From: S139-23 sp047639315
GTDB taxonomy: Bacteria > Planctomycetota > GCA-002687715 > DRQF01
Assembly: GCA_047639315.1 (NCBI GenBank)
Contig: JBLINQ010000238.1
Coordinates: 1 to 5,820, forward strand
Length of the DNA stretch: 5,820 bases
Reading direction: 5' to 3'
Shown: positions 1 to 5,820 of the stretch, one piece after another
Position numbering within the stretch: position 1 is the stretch's first letter
Layout of the letters: each line of letters opens with the position of its first letter
Position numbers and translations under genes: made by a program
The notes under the pieces: model-generated
Told to the model about the DNA's origin: nothing
The model's input: the letters and a program-made list of their open reading frames with translations, nothing else
Databases searched by the model: none

Positions 1-2330
1 TCGTTCGGAAAGAGCTCTAAGAGTCTCTTGGCATAGGGGAGGGCGCGTTTCTTGTTGCCATGTTCCATGTGGATCTGAATAGCACCTTGGAGGATGCCTG
101 GGTGTTTCGGATTTTTGGCAAGGAACTTATCGTAAGCCGCGTAAGCCGATTCTTTGTCGTCAATTGACAGGAAAGCTGCGACGAGTGTGGAGCAACGGTT
201 CGGATTCTGTGGCTCCAATTGTGCGGCGGTCTCGAAAGCCTTGATCGCTTCTGATGATTTCTTCTGGCGTACGAGTGAGAGTCCGAGGGCGTGTTGCAAG
301 ACTCCTTGCGGCCCGATAGTTTTTTCGGCCTCTGCTAAGGTTGCCATCACTCCATCTTCGTTTCCTTCTTCGCGGAAGGCGTCGGCAAGGTTGACCCATG
401 CCCGAAGATAGGATGGATTCAAAAAGAGGGCTTCTCTGTATGCCATTCTGGCTTCCGGAGACCTTCCGAGCCGTGAATAGAGAAGCCCTAAATTGTACTG
501 CCCAAAATCGCGGTCGGCATTGGCTTTCTGAGCTGCGATGAATTCACCAAGAGCTTGATCGTAAGCGTCGATGAGATCGGAAGGGAAATCTGTGCGTGCA
601 ATGTTAGCCAAAGAGCGTGCCGCTTCCATGCGGACTAAGCGCACCTTGTCTTTGAGGAGCGGTCCGACAACTTGGAGCCTATTTGCTGGATTGAGGCTAT
701 CCAGTCCTTCGAGCGCTTGTCTACGAACCATTGGTTCGTCGTCGAAGAGCGACTGCACGAAAACCTGAATCGTCTGTTGTGACGGCACTCGGCTCAGAAG
801 GTCGAGGGCAGTCGCCCGGGTGATCGCCGCAGTCTCGGGGTCACTGGACAATGACAAGAGGCCCGGCGTCGCCCGCGGATCTTGTGCTCGGCCCAGAGCG
901 AAGAGAATGCCATGGTCGATTTGGCTCTTGCGTGTCGTCCCGTACCACTTCTCGAAGGCAGTCAAAGTCCAAGAGATGTCTTTGTCTTGGTGACACGTCG
1001 AACAGGCATTCGGGGTTCCTATTGACTTCGATACATCGGGCCTCGGGCTGCCGAAACGATGATCACGCCTTGGGTCGACAACCATGTAAGTGCGCTCTGG
1101 CATATGACAGTCAACGCAATTGCCACCGGGGGTACCAGATTGGTGGTGCATGTGCTCCATAACTTCATAGTCAGCATCGCCATGGCAACGAACGCAAAGC
1201 AGGTTCCCTTCGAAACGCATGCCAGTCTTGTGGGGCAAGTGGCAGTCCGTGCAACGCACCCCCGCTTTGTGCATCTTACTTTGTACGAACGATCCGTAGA
1301 CGAACACCTCATCTTTAATTTGCCCGTCAGGGAAATAGAGAAGATCCGACAGGATGGCGACTCGGTGGGTTTGAGAAAGCATGTCACCGTGACGCACGTC
1401 GCTCCAGAGTTGACTGCGGCGGCTGTGACACCGTGCACAGGTCTCGACTTCGGTTGTTGTGACGCTTTCAGTGACACGGACTGGTTTCTTGGTTTTAGGA
1501 TCCCAATTCCATTTGGTCATTCCAGCTACTAAATCTGACGTAAAGCCGTGATGGGGCGAATCATCTTTCGATTCGGTCCAAGTAAGATGGTCAGCCCCCG
1601 GTCCGTGGCAAGCCTCGCAAGAAACGTTGATTTCCTCCCAGGTCGAATCAAAGGTTCTGGTGGGCGCGTCGTAGTTCTTCTCAAAGCCCGTGTTGTGACA
1701 CTCGGCACACATGAAGTTCCAGTTTTGCTGTTGGCCCATCCAGTGCAATTGGTCTCCTGGGGGAATGTGCTCGTCAGGGTAGACGTGATACCAACGTTGC
1801 CCGCCCTCCGACTTAGGGCGAGTATCCCAACTTGTTCGGAGGGTTTGGATCTTGCCATCGGGGAAGCGAACGAGATATTGTTGCAGAGGTTGCCACCCAA
1901 AAGTGTAACCCACCTCGAAGTCAGCATAGTTCCCGTCGGCCCCTTGCGTGTTGACGAAGAACTTCTCGTCTTTCTTGAAAAACCGACTGGTGATGCCGTC
2001 ATGTGTCAGGGTGCGACCGTCGAATACGCCCAAGACATTTTCAGCCGTCGCCGGCTGCATCGATCGCTCGTGATGCGACCCCATCCAATCTTTGTGCTCT
2101 TCCGCATGGCAACTCTTGCATGATTCTGAACCGACAAATTGCGCGTGAGCGTTGGTGGTGGACGGCAATCGCGACGATTCATGATTGGGCGGCCAAGCCC
2201 AGTAGAGCAGGGCGGCGGAGGCGGCTAAGGCGATCAGAAGTGATTTTTTCAAGCTTAGCCTCGATAAGTGGCGTTCAATTCTGGCAGCGACTTCTTTGCT
2301 TTCGCCTCGGACCTCGCGGCGCTTCGCCAT
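1..2330 (-). CDS. Octaheme-motif c-type cytochrome with HEAT and TPR repeats (3' end outside window)
   Basis: This reading frame is open for 776 codons from the ATG at 2330 to the left edge, so the C-terminus is missing. Residues about 27-46 form a hydrophobic signal peptide or membrane anchor preceded by two lysines, which points to a periplasmic or surface location. Eight CXXCH heme c attachment motifs begin at residues 71, 208, 238, 298, 360, 379, 405 and 443 (CKSCH, CAECH, CEACH, CARCH, CTDCH, CVRCH, CVDCH, CSTCH). The seventh continues as CHMP with a DH pair 13 residues after the proline, like the last heme region of NrfA-type cytochromes. GTPNAC leads into the eighth. Residues about 473-580 look like HEAT repeats, and 611-776 are five TPR units in a 34-residue register. 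From memory, this cytochrome c554-like plus HEAT/TPR architecture is a widespread family in Planctomycetota and other environmental bacteria. Electron transfer is a safe inference; the substrate and partner are unknown. A TTG at 2252 is a credible alternative start. Confidence 0.95.
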   Translation of the reverse strand, partial: MAKRREVRGESKEVAARIERHLSRLSLKKSLLIALAASAALLYWAWPPNHESSRLPSTTNAHAQFVGSESCKSCHAEEHKDWMGSHHERSMQPATAENVLGVFDGRTLTHDGITSRFFKKDEKFFVNTQGADGNYADFEVGYTFGWQPLQQYLVRFPDGKIQTLRTSWDTRPKSEGGQRWYHVYPDEHIPPGDQLHWMGQQQNWNFMCAECHNTGFEKNYDAPTRTFDSTWEEINVSCEACHGPGADHLTWTESKDDSPHHGFTSDLVAGMTKWNWDPKTKKPVRVTESVTTTEVETCARCHSRRSQLWSDVRHGDMLSQTHRVAILSDLLYFPDGQIKDEVFVYGSFVQSKMHKAGVRCTDCHLPHKTGMRFEGNLLCVRCHGDADYEVMEHMHHQSGTPGGNCVDCHMPERTYMVVDPRRDHRFGSPRPDVSKSIGTPNACSTCHQDKDISWTLTAFEKWYGTTRKSQIDHGILFALGRAQDPRATPGLLSLSSDPETAAITRATALDLLSRVPSQQTIQVFVQSLFDDEPMVRRQALEGLDSLNPANRLQVVGPLLKDKVRLVRMEAARSLANIARTDFPSDLIDAYDQALGEFIAAQKANADRDFGQYNLGLLYSRLGRSPEARMAYREALFLNPSYLRAWVNLADAFREEGNEDGVMATLAEAEKTIGPQGVLQHALGLSLVRQKKSSEAIKAFETAAQLEPQNPNRCSTLVAAFLSIDDKESAYAAYDKFLAKNPKHPGILQGAIQIHMEHGNKKRALPYAKRLLELFPN
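2259..2262 (-). promoter_or_regulatory. Possible ribosome-binding site for an alternative TTG start of the cytochrome gene
   Basis: On the minus strand GAGG is followed by 6 bases and then TTG at 2252, which would begin the protein with TTG-AAA-AAA directly before the hydrophobic segment. This gives a compact, standard signal peptide. The upstream ATG at 2330 has only a weak purine stretch before it and adds 26 charged residues. The sequence supports both starts; the longer one is used in the CDS entry. Confidence 0.4.
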
Positions 2331-2590
2331 AGCGATTGCGCGTGTCCCTGGCCCTTCCGCAGGATTTCAGTGTTGCCGATTCTCAAACCTGCCACAAGTC
2401 TTTTCATTGACCAAGGAACTCAACTCATTGCTATGAACCTGTCGTGCAACGGCGTATGGGGGATTTGTCACATGAAAGGCCGCCCAGTGCCGATTCAAGT
2501 CTCTCGGGGCGATTTCGATTGTCTACCGCATGACTTTCATTTTCTGGTAATCTCATGTCAGATTTAGAAGGAAGAAAAGGAAGACATCCT
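2331..2590. other. Divergent intergenic region between the cytochrome gene and the lipoprotein operon
   Basis: These 260 bases separate two divergently transcribed units and should hold both promoters. The only hexamer pair noted on the plus strand is TTGACC (2407-2412) and TATGAA (2432-2437), but the 19-base spacer is long and the resulting leader would be about 150 bases. No convincing minus-strand promoter, hairpin or operator was seen. A plus-strand reading frame across 2268-2567 has no recognisable protein features. Confidence 0.5.
2578..2583 (+). promoter_or_regulatory. Ribosome-binding site deciding the start of the small lipoprotein
   Basis: AGGAAG lies 7 bases before the ATG at 2591. 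This favours that ATG over the in-frame ATG at 2555, which would add 12 polar residues in front of an already complete Lys-Lys-plus-hydrophobic lipoprotein signal. Confidence 0.65.
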
Positions 2591-2824
2591 ATGAAGAAAT
2601 CGATTCCATTTATCATGATGATCGCCATCCTCTGCCTGGGGGCTTGTGGTACCACTGCGCCAGAACGTTTGGGTGAGCCGACATTTCAATGTGATTGTGG
2701 TTCCCCAGAAGCTGATCTTGACGGATGCCTTTGTGCAGCCTGTGTCAGCGGTGAAGGCAATCCGGAGAATCCCCTCTGCACTTGCGACGACTTGCATGCC
2801 GGCGATGGTGAGGGAGGAAACTAA
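2591..2824 (+). CDS. Small cysteine-rich lipoprotein, function unknown
   Basis: This 77-residue protein starts MKKS, has a hydrophobic stretch (about residues 5-17), and a lipobox LGAC with the lipidated cysteine at residue 19. It is therefore predicted to be processed by signal peptidase II and anchored to a membrane. The mature part is only about 59 residues, acidic and Gly/Pro-rich, and holds seven further cysteines at 34, 36, 46, 48, 51, 63 and 65. They form a CxC, CxCxxC, CxC arrangement. CxC pairs of this density can bind metal or form disulfides, but I recognise no named family, and neither role is shown here. The stop codon lies two bases before the start of the next gene, so the two are almost certainly co-transcribed. 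I assign no function. Confidence 0.82.
   Translation: MKKSIPFIMMIAILCLGACGTTAPERLGEPTFQCDCGSPEADLDGCLCAACVSGEGNPENPLCTCDDLHAGDGEGGN
2811..2820 (+). promoter_or_regulatory. Strong Shine-Dalgarno for the TPR gene, embedded in the end of the lipoprotein gene
   Basis: AGGGAGGAAA sits inside the last codons of the upstream lipoprotein gene and ends 6 bases before the ATG at 2827, with its GGGAGG core 9 bases away. With only two bases between stop and start, ribosomes finishing the first gene could readily restart on the second, so translational coupling is likely. Confidence 0.75.
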
Positions 2825-2826
2825 TC

Positions 2827-3873
2827 ATGTTGCGACAGCTAATTTGCAAATCTGTTTTGGTCGTCGTTCTGAGTGTTACCGCTTTTGCTGGCTCTGGTCA
2901 GCAAGAAAAGCGTGACAGGATCTTGCTCAAGGAAGGCAAGGCGCTTACCGGAACGCTTCATAGCGACGATGGTACGACGATCAGATTCACCGAACGTAAG
3001 GTCGGCAAGATTGTCACCTACGCTTACAATGAGTTGCATCCGCGAACCGTCTATCGTCTGATGAAGACTCGGACGAGCAAGACTGATGCGAGTGGCCAGC
3101 TTAGGGTTGCAGCCTACGCTCTTGATCACGAACTATTCGATCAGGCACGTCGTCACTACCGTCTGGCCCTCAAGGCCGACGCCAAGCTCGGCAACAAGAT
3201 CGAAGGCGACCTGCAGGCTCTTCGCCAACGTGCTGGTGTGAAAGTGCTCAATTGGTCTCGCAAGCACATGGATTCGGGGGATGTTCTCAAAGCTGAGCGC
3301 TACCTCGGTCTGCTACTCGAGAAGTATCCCAACACGGAAGTAGCGACAGAAGCCAGTCTTCTCCTTGAGCAACTTGCTGTGAGGGCGATGGCTGCGCGAG
3401 AAAAGAAAACTGAAGAAAGGGCAGCGGCAAAGTCTGCTCGTGCTGAATCGGCGGCCAAGAAGAAGCTTGAGGCGGGCAAGAAGCACTACTTCAAAGCTCA
3501 CAAGTTGAATCTCAAAGGGCTGCAAAGCACTAAAAGCCATAGCCAAGCTAAGAACTACTTCTCTCAGTCGATTCGTGAATTCACGAAGGCCCGCGCGGTA
3601 CTAACGAAGGTGTCGAAGGATGTCGATCCCGATTCGCCCTTGGGCGCGTTGATCAAATCCTACTTCAAGACATTGACGGAGGAGACTGTAGAAGTGCAAT
3701 TGCACTTAGCGTCTGAGTACTTCTATCGAGGCTCACTCAAGAACGCTCGTGAGGTGACTCTCGAAGCTCGTGCTCTTGACCCTAAGAATCGGGAAGTGAA
3801 ACGGATGTTGGCGCGACTGGAATTGGCAGCGAATGATGATAATCGTTCGGGTCGTCGTCGTGGGCGCCGTTGA
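2827..3873 (+). CDS. Secreted TPR-like/coiled-coil protein, function unknown
   Basis: This 348-residue protein has a Sec signal peptide (residues 1-21, cleavage expected after AFA). Residues about 30-77 form a short beta-rich segment of the type D-x-I-x-L-K-x-G-K-x-L-T-G-x-L, resembling small SH3-like barrels that often precede repeats in secreted planctomycete proteins; this likeness is from memory. TPR-like helical hairpins follow at about 90-120 and 153-185. Residues about 186-225 are very rich in Ala, Lys and Glu and likely form a coiled coil or long charged helix. A further TPR-like hairpin lies at about 287-333, including a DPKN turn typical of TPR units. The C-terminus is a basic tail, GRRRGRR. 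The architecture suggests a periplasmic or secreted scaffold that binds other proteins, with no catalytic motif seen. It is the second gene of an operon with the cysteine-rich lipoprotein, its probable functional partner, and is followed by a strong terminator-like hairpin. Confidence 0.92.
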   Translation: MLRQLICKSVLVVVLSVTAFAGSGQQEKRDRILLKEGKALTGTLHSDDGTTIRFTERKVGKIVTYAYNELHPRTVYRLMKTRTSKTDASGQLRVAAYALDHELFDQARRHYRLALKADAKLGNKIEGDLQALRQRAGVKVLNWSRKHMDSGDVLKAERYLGLLLEKYPNTEVATEASLLLEQLAVRAMAAREKKTEERAAAKSARAESAAKKKLEAGKKHYFKAHKLNLKGLQSTKSHSQAKNYFSQSIREFTKARAVLTKVSKDVDPDSPLGALIKSYFKTLTEETVEVQLHLASEYFYRGSLKNAREVTLEARALDPKNREVKRMLARLELAANDDNRSGRRRGRR

Positions 3874-3905
3874 GTTGCACAGGAAAAATATAGACGTTGA
3901 CGAAT

Positions 3906-3936
3906 CGACGGGTCGTGCCATTGTCACGACCCGTCG
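3906..3936. terminator. Terminator-like hairpin between convergent genes, possibly bidirectional
   Basis: The arms CGACGGGTCGTG (3906-3917) and CACGACCCGTCG (3925-3936) form a perfect 12-bp stem with a 7-base loop, CCATTGT. It lies 32 bases after the stop of the TPR gene and 36 bases beyond the stop of the convergent lipoprotein gene. On the plus strand it is followed by TCTATTTGAC, a poor T-tract. On the minus strand a TATATTTTT run appears only about 12 bases after the stem. The position strongly suggests termination for both genes, although the T-tract is weak in each direction. Confidence 0.75.
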
Positions 3937-3972
3937 TCTATTTGACTGCTAAGAGCGGCCTGAGCGAACTAC

Positions 3973-4524
3973 CTATACTCGAACCAGGCTCAACTTAAGA
4001 AGACGCTCGTCGACCCCTTTGCCCTTGACATTCAAGACGTTTCCGTCCAATTCCCAAAAGAGATTGTAGACGTAGTCTTCGGCGTAAACGATCAAGATGC
4101 GGCCGGAGACTCGGTAATGTTCGGCGACGTTCCTTGGCTTAGGTGATCCTGGGTCATAAGCGACGATACGACCGTCAGCTCCAAATTGAAATTCTGAACC
4201 GATGCGCGCTTCTGGGGCCAATTTGCCCTTTGCTGTAACTAACCGCCACGTTGTGCCAGCCAATGGAGCGAAGTCGGTTGGACGAGGGGTCTCGTTAGCG
4301 CGGCGTTTTTCTGTCTCGTCGACTTCATTGCCAATAACGTAGCCACCTGCTGCTCCGGCTGCTACGCCGACCGCGGCCCATTGCCAACCGCCAGCGGCAC
4401 CGCCAATAACGCCGCCGATCGCTCCGCCGCTGAGGGCACCCGTACCTCGGCCAGTCGCACAAGACAGCATGCTTGAAATGACGAGAGTGGCAAGTGCGCA
4501 TCGAATCGCTTGGTTGCTCTTCAT
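3973..4524 (-). CDS. Glycine-zipper lipoprotein with a C-terminal lipocalin-like domain
   Basis: This 183-residue protein starts at the ATG at 4524, with AAGGA at 4532-4536, 7 bases upstream. The N-terminus is a lipoprotein-type signal with the probable lipidated cysteine at residue 22 (MLSC; methionine at -3 is slightly unusual). Residues about 26-66 are a glycine zipper: repeated GG pairs and GxxxG spacing in a Gly/Ala-rich hydrophobic stretch. It is of the kind found in outer-membrane lipoproteins and Gly-zipper (Omp/YMGG-like) families, and probably inserts in or packs against the membrane. After a charged linker (about 67-84), residues about 85-183 are rich in alternating hydrophobic residues, beginning LAGTTWRLV and including FGADGRIVAYD. 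This pattern suggests a small beta-barrel such as a lipocalin-like fold. That fold is an inference; ligand and role are unknown. The gene stands alone, convergent with the TPR operon and divergent from the DUF3300 gene. Confidence 0.9.
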   Translation of the reverse strand: MKSNQAIRCALATLVISSMLSCATGRGTGALSGGAIGGVIGGAAGGWQWAAVGVAAGAAGGYVIGNEVDETEKRRANETPRPTDFAPLAGTTWRLVTAKGKLAPEARIGSEFQFGADGRIVAYDPGSPKPRNVAEHYRVSGRILIVYAEDYVYNLFWELDGNVLNVKGKGVDERLLKLSLVRV

Positions 4525-4934
4525 GAGTTATTCCTTGTGGTTAAGAGTTCCTCAATATTCTGTGTTCATTCGCGGGTTAGAGCCATCGAATTCTCCGATT
4601 TGCCAGGAACGGAGCCAACTCCTCTCGATCGTGAAGTCAGCATGAACGGATGATCGATCCTGCTCAGAAATCTGGACATTCTTGGTCGTCAATCGGAAAA
4701 AGGCCCTAAGCCATGCACGGAGTTGGATTGCCTGAGGTGAACAGTTGAGATTGTATCGCAAAATCTGTCGCTCGCACGACGGCGATTGTGGACAGTTCCC
4801 CTTTCATTCAGAATTGTGCCCCTGGGCCCGGGTGCGGTCATGGCGAGGTGGGGACATGTTGCAGCCCACTCGTTGACGATGTCATGACCTGAGGTTAATC
4901 TTGAGCGTCACGGTCTTGAGAAGGAAAAATAAGA
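4525..4934. other. Long divergent intergenic region, largely without recognisable features
   Basis: These 410 bases separate the glycine-zipper lipoprotein gene from the DUF3300 gene. The right end holds a plausible promoter (4873-4901) and a ribosome-binding site, AAGGA at 4921-4925, for the DUF3300 gene. On the left end I see the lipoprotein's ribosome-binding site but no convincing promoter for it. A minus-strand reading frame of 69 codons at 4552-4761 begins with TTG, lacks a ribosome-binding site and resembles nothing I know. A GC-rich patch around 4820-4836 contains GGGCCC but no stable long stem. No tRNA, riboswitch or mobile-element end was recognised. Confidence 0.55.
4873..4901 (+). 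promoter_or_regulatory. Candidate sigma70-type promoter of the DUF3300 gene
   Basis: TTGACG (4873-4878, five of six matches to the -35 consensus) is separated by exactly 17 bases from TAATCT (4896-4901). TAATCT keeps the conserved first, second and last bases of the -10 box but matches only three of six. Transcription would start near 4908 and leave a leader of about 27 bases with the ribosome-binding site at 4921-4925, a tidy geometry for the ATG at 4935. Housekeeping promoter consensus in this organism is unknown. Confidence 0.4.
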
Positions 4935-5820
4935 ATGAATCATCGATCACCAAGGATCACCATGCTGATCTTGGCTCTTTCGGCTTTCTGTGCCGGGTCA
5001 TTGTCGGCGCAGTTGACGACGACGGACCCCAAAAAGAAAGACGTAAAGGCCACAACCGCTTTTTCCGCGGCCGAGTTGGAACAACTCGTTGCCCCAATCG
5101 CTCTTTATCCCGACGAGTTATCTATCCAAGTGCTCATGGCTTCGACCTATCCACTTGAGGTCGTTCAAGCGGGGCGTTTCGTCAAGCAAAACCCCAATTT
5201 GACGGGGGAGAAGCTTGATGCGGAGCTCAAGAAAAAAGAATGGGATGAAAGCGTCAAATCGCTCGCGAACTTTCCCGTAGTCCTTGGCCGCATGAATGAC
5301 AAGCTGGATTGGGTTCAGAAGCTTGGCGATGCTGTGATCGCTCAGGAATCAGATGTTCTGTCGGCAATACAGCGCTTGCGTAAGCGTGCTGACAAAGCCG
5401 GCAATCTGAAGAGTTCGAAAGAACAGACCATCATCATCGAGAACGAAACGATCGTGATCGAATCGGCACAGCCAGAGGTGATCTACGTTCCAAGTTATAA
5501 TCCAACTGTGGTCTATGGAGCTTGGCCGTATGCAGCCTATCCACCGGGATACTATTATCCGCGAGCCTATTACCCCGCTGGTGGAGCAGCCTGGGGCTTT
5601 GCCACCGGCGTTGCCATCGGCGCTGCTTGGCACTACGCCTGGGGTGGTTGCAATTGGGGCCATGGTGGCCACGGTTGGAATCATGGCGGGAATCATTGTG
5701 ACATCAATGTGAATCGCAATCGAAACGTCAATCGTAATTCCAATCGAAATTCTAACCGAAATCGCGGTACAGGTAACCGCGGTACAGGTAATCGAGGATC
5801 AGGTAACCGTGGGAATCTTG
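4935..5820 (+). CDS. DUF3300 family exported protein with repetitive Asn/Arg/Gly tail (3' end outside window)
   Basis: The frame is open from the ATG at 4935 to the right edge (295 codons, incomplete). AAGGA lies 9 bases upstream. Residues 1-25 are a Sec signal peptide with expected cleavage after LSA. Residues about 43-195 match DUF3300 as I know it: a start like FSAAELEQLVAPIALYPDEL, a central helical part, and the hallmark VIYVPSYNPTVVYG at 182-195. A Tyr/Pro-rich stretch (about 196-215) follows, then a Gly/Ala-rich hydrophobic stretch of about 20 residues, a His/Gly/Trp-rich patch, and an Asn-Arg repeat region that becomes RGTGN-type repeats by residue 277. The protein is exported, and the Gly/Ala segment could contact a membrane. 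The basic low-complexity tail could bind polyanions, but this is speculation. The molecular function of DUF3300 is not established to my knowledge. The gene has its own candidate promoter and no co-directional neighbour in view. Confidence 0.93.
   Translation, partial: MNHRSPRITMLILALSAFCAGSLSAQLTTTDPKKKDVKATTAFSAAELEQLVAPIALYPDELSIQVLMASTYPLEVVQAGRFVKQNPNLTGEKLDAELKKKEWDESVKSLANFPVVLGRMNDKLDWVQKLGDAVIAQESDVLSAIQRLRKRADKAGNLKSSKEQTIIIENETIVIESAQPEVIYVPSYNPTVVYGAWPYAAYPPGYYYPRAYYPAGGAAWGFATGVAIGAAWHYAWGGCNWGHGGHGWNHGGNHCDINVNRNRNVNRNSNRNSNRNRGTGNRGTGNRGSGNRGNL
5763..5807 (+). repeat. Three tandem 15-bp repeats coding for RGTGN units
   Basis: Units at 5763-5777, 5778-5792 and 5793-5807 share the pattern CGCGGTACAGGTAAC. 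The first two differ at one base and the third at a few. They encode RGTGN, RGTGN and RGSGN in frame within the DUF3300 tail, and a partial fourth unit begins at 5808. The upstream part of the tail (from about 5708) is a looser AAT-CGN (Asn-Arg) repeat. Such in-frame repeats may vary in copy number through slippage or recombination. Confidence 0.85.

Noticed and set aside
71..1260. The cytochrome as a true nitrite or hydroxylamine-processing enzyme
   Set aside because: All eight motifs are ordinary CXXCH with no CXXCK or other catalytic heme signature, so the NrfA-like CHMP...DH pattern alone does not justify an enzymatic name.
1059..1532. Overlapping plus- and minus-strand frames of about 150 codons inside the cytochrome gene
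   Set aside because: Both are out of frame with the CXXCH-bearing frame, which is open without interruption through the whole region; they are shadows.
1548..2123. A 191-codon plus-strand reading frame opposite the cytochrome gene
   Set aside because: It is antisense to clear heme-motif coding sequence, has no recognisable domain or good ribosome-binding site, and is explained by the codon bias of the real gene.
2407..2437. TTGACC / TATGAA as a promoter for the lipoprotein operon
   Set aside because: The 19-base spacer and a leader of about 150 bases make it weak; it is mentioned only in the intergenic entry.
2268..2567. A 99-codon plus-strand frame spanning the start of the cytochrome gene and the divergent gap
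   Set aside because: It overlaps the 5' end of the cytochrome on the other strand and the region where promoters must lie, and its product shows no coherent features.
4552..4761. A 69-codon minus-strand reading frame upstream of the glycine-zipper lipoprotein
   Set aside because: It starts with TTG without a ribosome-binding site, and the product shows no signal peptide, domain or known similarity.
4731..4895. Direct 8-base repeat CCTGAGGT at 4731-4738 and 4888-4895, the second within the promoter spacer
   Set aside because: An 8-base match is expected about once by chance in a region this size, and the flanks do not extend the similarity, so an operator pair is not supported.

Overview
The window looks like an ordinary chromosomal stretch of a Gram-negative-type bacterium. 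It holds five protein genes, all apparently exported or envelope-associated, and no RNA gene, mobile element or CRISPR array. Two proteins have lipoprotein signals, two have Sec signal peptides, and one is a membrane-anchored or exported multiheme cytochrome. The mix suggests Planctomycetota or a related environmental phylum: a cytochrome fused to HEAT and TPR repeats, a secreted TPR protein with a small beta-rich N-terminal domain, a glycine-zipper lipoprotein and a DUF3300 protein. That assignment is inference from gene style, with no marker gene to confirm it.

Layout. Positions 1-2330 (minus strand) carry most of a large gene that runs off the left edge. It has eight CXXCH heme-binding motifs, then HEAT-like repeats, then five consecutive TPR units of 34 residues (the last cut by the edge). 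A 260-bp divergent gap follows. Positions 2591-3873 (plus strand) are a tight two-gene operon: a 77-residue cysteine-rich lipoprotein and a 348-residue secreted TPR/coiled-coil protein. The second gene's ribosome-binding site lies inside the last codons of the first. A strong 12-bp inverted repeat at 3906-3936 separates this operon from the convergent minus-strand gene at 3973-4524, a glycine-zipper lipoprotein with a probable small beta-barrel-like C-terminal domain. A 410-bp non-coding gap (4525-4934) contains one plausible sigma70-type promoter for the last gene. That gene starts at 4935 (plus strand), is a DUF3300 family protein with a repetitive Asn/Arg/Gly tail, and runs off the right edge.

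How the genes fit together. Only the two-gene operon shows clear co-expression. The cytochrome probably transfers electrons in the periplasm, with its HEAT/TPR part serving as a protein-docking scaffold, but its substrate cannot be read from the sequence. The most novel-looking item is the small CxC-rich lipoprotein coupled to the TPR protein. I recognise no established system for that pair. The other genes belong to known but poorly characterised families. I did not find convincing evidence for an undescribed multi-gene system.
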